Source of the DNA: Bacteroidales bacterium UBA6340
Lineage (GTDB): Bacteria; Bacteroidota; Bacteroidia; Bacteroidales; Paludibacteraceae
DNA: 5,200 bases
Assembly (NCBI GenBank): GCA_002440265.1
Contig: DJSG01000043.1
Location: forward strand, 1 to 5,200
Direction: 5' to 3'
In this document: one piece after another, positions 1-5,200 of the stretch
Position numbering within the stretch: position 1 is the stretch's first letter
Layout: the number at the start of each line of letters is the position of its first letter
Notes under the pieces: model-generated
What the model was told of the DNA's origin: nothing
Seen by the model: the letters and a program-made list of their open reading frames with translations, nothing else
Databases searched by the model: none
Program-made: the position numbers and the translations under genes

Positions 1-74
1 TTTACCGGACAGCAATAATAAACATATAATTCTCCACGAATTAGCCATGAATTTACTCTCTGCTAATAACCCGT

Positions 75-1259
75 TTATTTCTCTCCCAATACGCACCAAC
101 GCAGCACAGGTGTGCGGTGAATGACGGCATACAAAGCGGGAGTGAGGGTGAACATTGCCACAAAAAGCAGCACATACATCGCCCATGGCGGGAGCATGGT
201 ATGGACACGCAGCACATAGCCCACATTCATGCACACCACAAACTGCAGGATATACAGCCCGTACGATATTTTGGCAGGCACAATGGTCCACGTCTTTCCT
301 TTCTCTATACACGGAACCGACCACGCAACAGGACGGTCTAACCAGCGTTTGAAACCGCCGAACATTGCCAATATGGCAAGCCACGCATAGAGGTTGTTGC
401 CTACACTGCGCAGGTAAGCAGGCGAATAGGCGTCCTGACCGAAAGTGGTGACCGTGAGCCATATACCGCACGCCAAGGCAGCGGGAATAGCCAGCAGACC
501 ATACCGGCTGAGCCACTCCTGCACATCGGTGCACACAAAGACATAATACCCGAACAGATACGCCACCACATAGTACAACGGACGATAGACATTCAGCAAC
601 GAAGCGGGGTCTTGCATTGTGCCGTTGCTGTCCATCACTGTTTGGTCGCCCAAGTACAGCATCACGCCGAAGAACACTATCAGCAGCCCTATCATCACAT
701 CACGGCGCACTGGGTGTGACGTATGCTCGGACGGCTCTTGCGGATAGGTGATGTGCAGTTTCCGTTCCACCCAATGCAAGGGAATGGTCAGCAACGAGAA
801 CAGCCATAGCAACTGAATGAACCACAATCCGCCACCGCCTGTAAGCGCAAACATGATGTACATCACCCACCACGGTTGCCCTGCGCCCATGTCGGCGTGG
901 TAGTGGTAGTTCATAGTCAGCATACCCGTATATCCCGACAGCCACTGAAAGACAAACAGACCTATAGTGGCAGGTACCAGCAGTTTGCGTGTACGGTTGC
1001 GGAAGAACGTGCGGTAGTCGTATTTGCCGAGTGCATAGCGTGCACTCATACCTGCCACCACAAACAGCAGCGGCATCAACCACGGATAGAGCATATACAC
1101 CACCGCGTCCTGCGGCTGACAGTCGCTGAAGCCGCCTATCCCTGACCCCGCACAACAGGCGCAGTAGTAATAGAACACATGAAACAGCATCACTAGCAAT
1201 ATGGTGACCCAACGAATGTTATCAATATAATGAAGTCGCATAGAGTGTATTGTTTGCAT
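75..1259 (-). CDS. Acyltransferase-3 / OpgC-like polytopic membrane acyltransferase
   Basis: This 394-residue protein is very hydrophobic, with about ten likely membrane segments (roughly residues 17-35, 55-72, 93-110, 131-160, 187-204, 227-243, 252-271, 287-302, 328-350 and 358-380). Family marks are the N-terminal YIDNIRW, the membrane-embedded His27 in LFHVFY (the usual catalytic His of the first helix), the basic patch around R89-K92 after a small-residue AGMSARYAL turn, LWFIQLL near 145, and KISYGLYILQF near 330, where the common final His is Gln339. By family knowledge such proteins move acyl groups onto glycans or other envelope molecules in the inner membrane; the substrate here is unknown. 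The start at 1259 is preferred because a weak AAGAG lies just upstream; Met7 is an alternative. The gene starts 48 bp after the hydrolase stop with no promoter seen in the gap, so it is probably second in an operon. Confidence is high for the family and low for the substrate. Confidence 0.9.
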   Translation of the reverse strand: MQTIHSMRLHYIDNIRWVTILLVMLFHVFYYYCACCAGSGIGGFSDCQPQDAVVYMLYPWLMPLLFVVAGMSARYALGKYDYRTFFRNRTRKLLVPATIGLFVFQWLSGYTGMLTMNYHYHADMGAGQPWWVMYIMFALTGGGGLWFIQLLWLFSLLTIPLHWVERKLHITYPQEPSEHTSHPVRRDVMIGLLIVFFGVMLYLGDQTVMDSNGTMQDPASLLNVYRPLYYVVAYLFGYYVFVCTDVQEWLSRYGLLAIPAALACGIWLTVTTFGQDAYSPAYLRSVGNNLYAWLAILAMFGGFKRWLDRPVAWSVPCIEKGKTWTIVPAKISYGLYILQFVVCMNVGYVLRVHTMLPPWAMYVLLFVAMFTLTPALYAVIHRTPVLRWCVLGEK

Positions 1260-1307
1260 TGTTACTCTTGTCTTGGATAGTTTGCACTATTGCCATGGAA
1301 GAGGGAT

Positions 1308-2345
1308 TTATCTGGCACTAAACGGGTAGGACTTGGCGAAGTTGCGTTGCCAGTAGTAGGTGGCGGAGCAGGTGTGGAGGTCATAGACCACAGACCATTG
1401 CGTGCCGCCGTAGGTGCCGTTGGGCATAGACTGTGCTTCGGAAAGCGCGTCTGCCATCTGTGCGGTGGTGAGGACACCGCTGTGTTCATTATACCAACGC
1501 AGGAGGATTGCCTCGTGGCGGTTGGACTCCTCGCCGCTCGTGATGCCCTGTTTGGCGGCACAGAGGTAGTGGTTGTTGAGCACGTTGGTCTCCGTGACGT
1601 ACATCTGATTGTCCGCCCATTCCACACATACCGAGTTGCCCGTGGCATCGGCAATAAAAAGGTGGTGCGCCGTGCCGATGTCGGAGTGCATGTTGTACTG
1701 ACGGAGCAGCGCAAGTGCCTCTTGCACATCGGCAGCACGGTTGAGCAGCAGACGGATAGCCGTTGTGGTGGTGAGGTCGGGCAAGGTGTCACAGGTCTGG
1801 TTGGTAACCTCGTTGTCACCCGCCATGAGGTCCGCCACCACAAGCCCTTTCTCATTGATGCCGTCCATAGGCACATACACGCCCGCCACTGCCTTGAAAC
1901 GGTTAATCATACCATCGGGCTTGTAGTCGTCACCGAAACCGAGGAAGTCGAGGTTTGCCGTGGAGACGGACGCATAGCCGTTGTCGGGCAGGCAACGGAT
2001 GACCATGGCTTGGCAGTTCTCCCAATCGAAGTTGCGCCCCACAATGGTGGTACTGTCCGCAGTCTTGGCACGCAGTGCACTGCACGCGATGTCGCCCATG
2101 CGGGGCTTGCACTTGAGTTCGCCGTAAGGACCTGCCGAGAGATAGTCGCCAAGGAACACACCGAGTTCGTCGGCAGACGAAGCACCACCCTGCGCGAGGA
2201 AGAGGTCGAAGCCTGCATCGCCCGTAACGGTCATGCTGTAGAAGTCAGGCGCAAGTTCCGTAACTGTCTTGGAGGACTTGCCCAGTTCGTTCATACTGCA
2301 CCCTGCAAGGAGTGCACAGAGGATAAAGAGGTTGAGATGTTTCAT
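1308..2345 (-). CDS. Linear amide C-N hydrolase (choloylglycine hydrolase-like Ntn hydrolase), probable lipoprotein
   Basis: This 345-residue protein starts with a short lipoprotein signal ending in the lipobox LAGC (Cys16), so it is probably exported and lipid-anchored. The catalytic core begins at Cys88 in IACSALRAK. Arg104 and Asp107 in GRNFDW sit 16 and 19 residues after it, the same spacing as Cys2, Arg18 and Asp21 of choloylglycine hydrolase. Other family marks are DGINEKGLVV (Asn164, candidate oxyanion-hole residue), VEWADNQMYV, TN at 253-254, and SNR with Arg276. The family cleaves linear amide bonds such as bile-salt or N-acyl amides. Here 71 residues separate the lipid-anchor Cys from the nucleophile, so self-cleavage before Cys88 must be inferred, as in acid ceramidase or NAAA-type relatives. 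It is the first gene of a likely operon with the downstream acyltransferase. No strong ribosome site is visible, which is usual in Bacteroidota. The family is secure; bile-salt activity specifically is not. Confidence 0.93.
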   Translation of the reverse strand: MKHLNLFILCALLAGCSMNELGKSSKTVTELAPDFYSMTVTGDAGFDLFLAQGGASSADELGVFLGDYLSAGPYGELKCKPRMGDIACSALRAKTADSTTIVGRNFDWENCQAMVIRCLPDNGYASVSTANLDFLGFGDDYKPDGMINRFKAVAGVYVPMDGINEKGLVVADLMAGDNEVTNQTCDTLPDLTTTTAIRLLLNRAADVQEALALLRQYNMHSDIGTAHHLFIADATGNSVCVEWADNQMYVTETNVLNNHYLCAAKQGITSGEESNRHEAILLRWYNEHSGVLTTAQMADALSEAQSMPNGTYGGTQWSVVYDLHTCSATYYWQRNFAKSYPFSAR

Positions 2346-2348
2346 ATT

Positions 2349-2385
2349 GATGAAGTCATTATACGGTTTGCTGAAGTTATTATAC
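2349..2385. repeat. Two 16-bp imperfect direct repeats with a 21-bp period
   Basis: GATGAAGTCATTATAC (2349-2364) and GCTGAAGTTATTATAC (2370-2385) match at 14 of 16 bases and start 21 bp apart, close to two helical turns. They lie immediately upstream of the hydrolase start codon, inside its predicted leader. On the coding strand each contains TATAAT. They could be regulator sites, or simply a small tandem duplication. Confidence 0.5.
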
Positions 2386-2400
2386 TGATTCGGAAATTTG

Positions 2401-2422
2401 TCGCGGGTCTATCGCGGGTCTA
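2401..2422. repeat. Exact 11-bp tandem repeat
   Basis: TCGCGGGTCTA occurs twice back to back (2401-2411 and 2412-2422) and is followed by a partial TAGGG. It lies in the predicted leader of the hydrolase transcript. It is probably a slippage duplication; no function is evident. Confidence 0.6.
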
Positions 2423-2507
2423 TAGGGAGTCGGTCGTGGGGCGGTTATGGATTTATAAGCCTTATCAGGCACGCCATTTCTGCCCGACCACATTCCTTAT
2501 TTATATA

Positions 2508-2539
2508 CAAAGATAATACAAAATCGCCCAAAATCCAAA
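2508..2539 (-). promoter_or_regulatory. Bacteroidota-type promoter for the hydrolase-acyltransferase unit
   Basis: Read on the minus strand there is TTTG (2536-2539) as -33, a 20-bp spacer, and TATCTTTG (2508-2515) matching the TAnnTTTG -7 element of the Bacteroidota primary sigma factor. Transcription would start near 2500, leaving a leader of about 155 nt before the hydrolase ATG at 2345. The spacer length equals that of the promoter at 3404-3435. No other match to both boxes was seen between here and the start codon. Confidence 0.6.
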
Positions 2540-2592
2540 TTTTTCCGCATTATCTTTGCATTTTCTTTGTAAATTGTTGGTACTCAATGGTA

Positions 2593-2611
2593 CGAAAAAT
2601 GCCATTTTTCG
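2593..2611. repeat. 19-bp inverted repeat in AT-rich DNA
   Basis: CGAAAAATG (2593-2601) and CATTTTTCG (2603-2611) are perfect inverted arms around a single central base. As RNA it would form an 8-bp stem with a GCC loop. It lies about 55 bp upstream of the minus-strand -33 box, where an operator could sit. No poly-U follows on either strand that would make it a good terminator. Confidence 0.4.
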
Positions 2612-2727
2612 CCGTTTTCTCCATATTGTTTTCAAAAAGATGTTCCACGCCGTTATTGAACATACCGCAAAAATCACCACAAAAAACATGCCCATAAAAC
2701 TATAACGCCCCAAAAACCTGACAATAC

Positions 2728-2761
2728 AAAAACCTGTTGTGCACAGTATGCGCACAACAGG
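2728..2761 (-). terminator. Intrinsic terminator-like hairpin reading on the minus strand
   Basis: CCTGTTGTGC (2733-2742) and GCACAACAGG (2752-2761) form a perfect 10-bp stem with a 9-nt loop. On the minus strand the stem is followed directly by five T (2728-2732), then GTATTG and later another T5, which is the classic intrinsic-terminator layout. On the plus strand the following bases are CATTATTCT, a much poorer tract. No recognisable minus-strand gene ends here, so it would terminate a transcript arising from the structured region to the right. Confidence 0.5.
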
Positions 2762-3057
2762 CATTATTCTCCCTTAACAAAACCGCCGATTACGCTATTT
2801 GGCAATCGCCGGCATTTATCTGCGGGAGGCGCATACAGCGGGTAAATCCACGTGCCGCACGGCAACATTGCCCTGCATAATGGAGATTAACAGGAGACAG
2901 ACCTTCCTATTCCGCTTTTTGCTGTTCTACATAAATGCAGTACGTATTCGCGATAGGGGCAATAAAGGCTGTTAGGGCAACTGCATCAAACATTAACGCA
3001 TTTATGCGTTGCAAGAATGCATTATTGGGATTTTTACCATAAAGTGGCATCTCCGGG
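2762..3057. other. Intergenic stretch with small hairpins, no convincing gene
   Basis: No credible protein gene was found. Visible structure includes an arm pair at 2783-2791 and 2804-2812 (eight pairs around one C-C mismatch, 12-nt loop), a palindrome TGCCGCACGGCA near 2862-2873, and a perfect 6-bp hairpin AACGCA-TTTA-TGCGTT at 2995-3010. A minus-strand frame ending at 2907 reads smoothly from about residue 35 (NAFLQRINALMFDAVALTAF) but has no start or context supporting a real gene. That frame may mark a conserved repeat or the remains of a gene. Confidence 0.35.
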
Positions 3058-3289
3058 GACGCGGACGCCCTGCGGGGTCCCAGCAAGTCCGTGGACGTGG
3101 CGGGGTGCTCTCCTCGTCCGCGGGCAGTTTGGCGCAAACTGAATGGATTTGCTATGCTTATGGAGACGTGAAGCGTAAGGCAGGTGTGCGCAGCATACTG
3201 AGTGCCGTAGCAACACGGAATAATCGTTCGAGCCTACGGCGAGATAAGAAGTCCTGTGGGCTGAGTAGAACTCCTTATCGTCCCGCGTC
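3058..3289. ncRNA. Candidate structured non-coding RNA, multibranch fold
   Basis: A closing helix pairs 3058-3066 with 3280-3289 (seven pairs, a bulged C, two more). It encloses a hairpin 3087-3097/3115-3125 (11 pairs, two G-U), CAGTTTG-GCG-CAAACTG at 3125-3141, a helix 3153-3158/3192-3197, GCCGTAG/CTACGGC at 3204-3210/3234-3240, and GATAAGAAGT/ACTCCTTATC at 3243-3252/3270-3279 (one mismatch). The last two hairpins and the closing strand abut almost end to end, as in real RNA junctions. The block is much more GC-rich than its flanks. Strand is unclear: G-U pairs in the 3087 and 3203 helices favour plus, while the 3243 hairpin and the orphan terminator at 2728 favour minus. No match to RNase P, tmRNA, SRP or 6S signatures was recognised. 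The pairing was done by eye. Confidence 0.35.
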
Positions 3290-3299
3290 GTTAAGTACG

Positions 3300-3358
3300 A
3301 ATAGTATTTCATGGAAAATAGTATAATGCTACGCTTATTCTTTCAAAATCATACTATT
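3300..3358. repeat. Three copies of AATAGTAT, two direct and one inverted
   Basis: AATAGTAT occurs at 3300-3307 and 3317-3324, and as its complement ATACTATT at 3351-3358. They lie between the structured block and the SDR promoter. The second and third copies could form an 8-bp stem with a 26-nt loop. In AT-rich DNA this may be chance; an operator for the SDR gene is possible. Confidence 0.3.
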
Positions 3359-3403
3359 GATATTGTAATTTTGATGCGGTTGCCCTGACCCAAGATTCTT
3401 TGA

Positions 3404-3435
3404 TTTGCACAAATGCTTAAAAAGCAGTAACTTTG
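3404..3435 (+). promoter_or_regulatory. Bacteroidota-type promoter for the SDR gene
   Basis: TTTG at 3404-3407, a 20-bp spacer and TAACTTTG at 3428-3435 match the -33 and -7 elements fully. Transcription would begin around 3440-3443, giving a short leader before the ATG at 3457. This placement also argues against the in-frame TTG at 3433, which lies inside the -7 element. Confidence 0.72.
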
Positions 3436-3456
3436 CAGTCTGAAAAGATATTTCCG

Positions 3457-4989
3457 ATGAAACAGACAGTTTTCCTTACCGGTGCCACGGGCACTATGGG
3501 ATATGCGGGTATGCAGGAGATACTGCGCTACCCCGAGCGATATACACTGCGCATACTGGCGCGTCCGAGCCAGAAAAACAAAGCCCTTCTGGCACCGCTT
3601 GCCGACCGAGTGGAGATAGTGTGGGGCGACCTGACACGCTATGAGGATGTATTGAAAGGCGTAACGGGCAGCGACATCGTGCTGCACGTGGGCGGTATGG
3701 TATCGCCGCAAGCCGACTACCGTCCGACCGCCACCCGCAAGACCAATATCGCTGCGGCAACGTATATCCGCGATGCCGTGCTGGCACAGGGCGACAAGCA
3801 ACCGCGCGTGGTCTATATAGGCAGCGTGGCGCAGATGGGCGACCGCCGCGAACCGCTCCACTGGGGGCGTGCGGGCGACCCGATATGCGTGTCGGCATAC
3901 GACCACTACGGGCTGACCAAGGTGGCGGCAGAGTGGATCATCACCAACTCGCCCATCCGACGTTGGGTGAGCCTGCGCCAGTCGGGTATTCTCTACCCTG
4001 CCATTCTCAAGAACTTCGACCCGATAATGTTCCACGTGCCTATCCGCGGTGTGCTGGAATGGGCAACGGGGGAGGACAGCGGACGACTATTGGAACGTGT
4101 GTGCCGAGAGGAAGTACCCGACGAGTTCTGGAACAACTACTACAATATCGGTTCGGGCAAAGAGTACCGCATCAACAACTACGAGTTCGAGCGTCTGCTG
4201 CTGGACGCCATCGGTTGTCCCCGCCCCGAGCAGATATTCGAGACCAAATGGTTCACCACCCGCAATTTCCACGGTATGTGGTATGCCGACGGTGACCGAC
4301 TGGAGAACTATCTGCATTTCCGTGCCAATGTCCCTGTGCGCGAGTATTTCCGCCAAATGGCACAAGCGGACAGTCTGCCCGGTGCTATCAAATTTGCGTC
4401 CAAGACCAAGATTGCCAAGTTGTTTCCGCATTGCGTGAAGTTGGCAATGCGGGCGATGGCGAACTCCAAAGAGCATGGCACACAATGGTGGATAAAGAAT
4501 CATATCGAGCCGCGTATCCATGCCTACTACGGCAGTATGGAGGCTTATAAGGCGATACCCGACTGGAAACATATTGACTTGAGCCACAACAGCGAGCAGG
4601 CAGTTACCCTTGACCACGGTTACGACGAGCAGAAACCGATGTCGCTGTTTACCATCGAGGATATGCAGAAGGCTGCCGCTTTCCGCGGGGGAAAATGCCT
4701 GTCCACGGAGATGACGCAAGGCGACTGGGACACGCCCTTGGAATGGCAGTGTGCCGAAGGACACCGCTTCACCGCCTCGCCGCGTGTGGTACTGCTCGGC
4801 GGACACTGGTGCCCAGACTGTATGCCGTGGCCGTATCGGGACGAACCAAATCCGCGCCCATGGCACTGGGACAAAGTGGCAAAGCACAACCCGTTCTTCG
4901 CACAGATTTGGGCACCGCTGCACGACCCCAAAGAGGACAACGTGTATGGTCCCGAAATCTTCGACGGGTGGGAGAAAGCAAACAACTGA
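3457..4989 (+). CDS. Extended SDR (NAD-dependent epimerase/dehydratase) with zinc-ribbon-like C-terminus
   Basis: Starting from the ATG at 3457 the protein has 510 residues. The N-terminal Rossmann domain shows TGATGTMG (Gly9, Gly12, Gly15), GDL with Asp58, and HVGG at 77-80. Ser123 in IGSVAQMG and Tyr151-x3-Lys155 in YGLTK complete the usual SDR triad, so NAD(P)-dependent oxidation, reduction or epimerisation of a sugar- or sterol-like substrate is expected; the substrate is unknown. The SDR fold normally ends near residue 310. About 200 further residues follow, including GGKCLS (411-416) and a cluster C432-x3-H436, then C452-P-D-C455, which resembles a small zinc ribbon, followed by a Trp/Pro-rich tail. 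No signal peptide or membrane segment is seen, so it is probably cytoplasmic. The ATG is chosen over the upstream TTG at 3433 because the TTG lies in the promoter. It is monocistronic as far as the window shows. Confidence 0.9.
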   Translation: MKQTVFLTGATGTMGYAGMQEILRYPERYTLRILARPSQKNKALLAPLADRVEIVWGDLTRYEDVLKGVTGSDIVLHVGGMVSPQADYRPTATRKTNIAAATYIRDAVLAQGDKQPRVVYIGSVAQMGDRREPLHWGRAGDPICVSAYDHYGLTKVAAEWIITNSPIRRWVSLRQSGILYPAILKNFDPIMFHVPIRGVLEWATGEDSGRLLERVCREEVPDEFWNNYYNIGSGKEYRINNYEFERLLLDAIGCPRPEQIFETKWFTTRNFHGMWYADGDRLENYLHFRANVPVREYFRQMAQADSLPGAIKFASKTKIAKLFPHCVKLAMRAMANSKEHGTQWWIKNHIEPRIHAYYGSMEAYKAIPDWKHIDLSHNSEQAVTLDHGYDEQKPMSLFTIEDMQKAAAFRGGKCLSTEMTQGDWDTPLEWQCAEGHRFTASPRVVLLGGHWCPDCMPWPYRDEPNPRPWHWDKVAKHNPFFAQIWAPLHDPKEDNVYGPEIFDGWEKANN

Positions 4990-5021
4990 CATCCCCCTCA
5001 AACCGGATTGTAATATAAGAT

Positions 5022-5060
5022 AGGGACTATTCTGCTATTGGGGATAGTCTCTTCTCTTTT
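5022..5060 (+). terminator. Intrinsic terminator-like hairpin after the SDR gene
   Basis: AGGGACTAT (5022-5030) pairs with ATAGTCTCT (5044-5052), nine pairs with one G-U and a 13-nt loop. The pyrimidine tract TCTCTTTT follows. It begins 32 bp after the SDR stop codon. The T tract is interrupted, so termination strength is uncertain; it might also serve a convergent minus-strand gene. Confidence 0.55.
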
Positions 5061-5200
5061 CTCGCAGAGACACCTTTGTCTCTGCCGAGAGAGCCATGGT
5101 TCCTTCCACTACCGCGGATTTCTCCGTCACCAAGGCGCTCTCCACCACCCTCACGGGCAGTATTAGTATGTCAAAGAACACGGGCTGCTTACGTCTGCAG
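5035..5200 (-). other. Unassigned right edge; possible 3' end of a minus-strand reading frame
   Basis: A minus-strand frame enters from the right edge and stops with TAG at 5035-5037, inside the terminator-like hairpin. It reads smoothly (for example PVFFDILILPVRVVESALV) but spans the perfect hairpin at 5064-5085, which is odd for coding DNA. The plus strand is also open from ATG 5096 to the window end, with a Ser/Thr-rich reading. Neither product is recognised. The minus frame could be the end of a convergent gene, or both could be accidental frames in a repeat. Confidence 0.2.
5060..5090. repeat. Strong stem-loop with a perfect 9-bp stem
   Basis: GCAGAGACA (5064-5072) and TGTCTCTGC (5077-5085) form a perfect stem with a CCTT loop. 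TCTC (5060-5063) and GAGA (5087-5090) extend it past one bulged C. It follows the terminator-like hairpin directly. No T tract follows on either strand, so it is not a simple terminator. A processing or stability element, or the edge of a dispersed repeat, is possible. Confidence 0.55.

Noticed and set aside
1..74. Terminator after the acyltransferase gene
   Set aside because: Only weak short inverted pairs were seen in the 74 bases left of the stop codon, without a strong stem and T tract. The terminator may lie outside the window.
1290..2516. Plus-strand open frame of 408 residues opposite the hydrolase gene
   Set aside because: It is antisense to a gene with clear catalytic motifs. Its translation is rich in Val, His and Arg without any recognisable domain, and it runs through the minus-strand promoter region.
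2551..2558. Plus-strand TATCTTTG as a second promoter
   Set aside because: It matches the -7 box, but no TTTG or TTG lies 19-21 bp upstream, and no plus-strand gene follows closely.
2398..2697. Plus-strand frame of 99 residues in the intergenic region
   Set aside because: It covers a tandem repeat, the minus-strand promoter and AT-rich DNA. The translation is low in quality, without a domain.
2501..2764. Minus-strand frame of 87 residues with one hydrophobic segment (around MFFVVIFAVCSITAW)
   Set aside because: Its start lies inside the terminator hairpin and its end inside the promoter spacer and -7 region. No promoter or ribosome site was found. A 64-residue version from an internal Met cannot be excluded but has no positive support.
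2820..2910. Cobalamin-riboswitch resemblance (GGGTAAATCC, GGCAACATTG, CAGGAGACAGACC)
   Set aside because: Fragments recall the conserved core and B12 box. However, the box has a two-base insertion, the other conserved segments are missing, spacing is too short, and no cobalamin or transport gene follows.
3058..3289. Known RNAs (RNase P, tmRNA, SRP, 6S) or a tRNA (GTTCGAGCC near 3226)
   Set aside because: The RNase P core, tmRNA ends and SRP tetraloop region were not found. The T-loop-like string lacks pairing arms and the rest of a tRNA.
3433..3456. TTG at 3433 as an upstream start for the SDR protein
   Set aside because: The codon lies within the -7 promoter element, so it would not be transcribed. 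The ATG at 3457 places the Rossmann motif at the usual distance from the N-terminus.
4087..5001. Minus-strand open frame of 304 residues opposite the SDR gene
   Set aside because: It is an antisense shadow of the SDR coding sequence. No domain, promoter or sensible start was seen.
1..5200. CRISPR array, insertion sequence or integration site
   Set aside because: No regularly spaced repeats, transposase-like or integrase-like frames, or terminal inverted repeats with target duplications were seen.

Overview
The window looks like chromosomal DNA of a Bacteroidota bacterium, most likely Bacteroidales and possibly Prevotella-like. The main sequence evidence is two good matches to the Bacteroidota promoter (-33 TTTG, 20-bp spacer, -7 TAnnTTTG), one in front of each transcription unit. 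The genes also lack strong Shine-Dalgarno sequences. The genus is an impression from the look of the intergenic DNA, not a search result.

Layout. On the minus strand, positions 2345 down to 75 hold a two-gene unit. A lipoprotein-type Ntn hydrolase of the choloylglycine/linear amide C-N hydrolase group comes first. A polytopic acyltransferase-3/OpgC-like membrane protein follows 48 bp later. A promoter at 2508-2539 would give this unit a leader of about 155 nt that contains two short direct repeats. On the plus strand, 3457-4989 encodes an extended SDR (NAD-dependent epimerase/dehydratase) with an unusual Cys/His zinc-ribbon-like C-terminus. It has its own promoter at 3404-3435 and a terminator-like hairpin at 5022-5060. 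The two units are divergent.

Between them lie about 1.1 kb with no convincing protein gene. This stretch is not featureless. It holds a hairpin with a U tract that reads as a minus-strand terminator with no gene feeding it (2728-2761), several smaller hairpins, and a GC-rich block (3058-3289). In that block a closing helix encloses four or five further helices, as in a structured non-coding RNA. The last 110 bases, after a perfect 9-bp hairpin, are open on both strands to the window edge and cannot be assigned.

How the genes work together. The hydrolase and acyltransferase could be co-transcribed enzymes of N-acyl or cell-surface acyl-group metabolism, but no substrate can be read from the sequence. 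The SDR is separately controlled and has no visible pathway partner here. The most promising undescribed element is the structured intergenic block with its orphan terminator.
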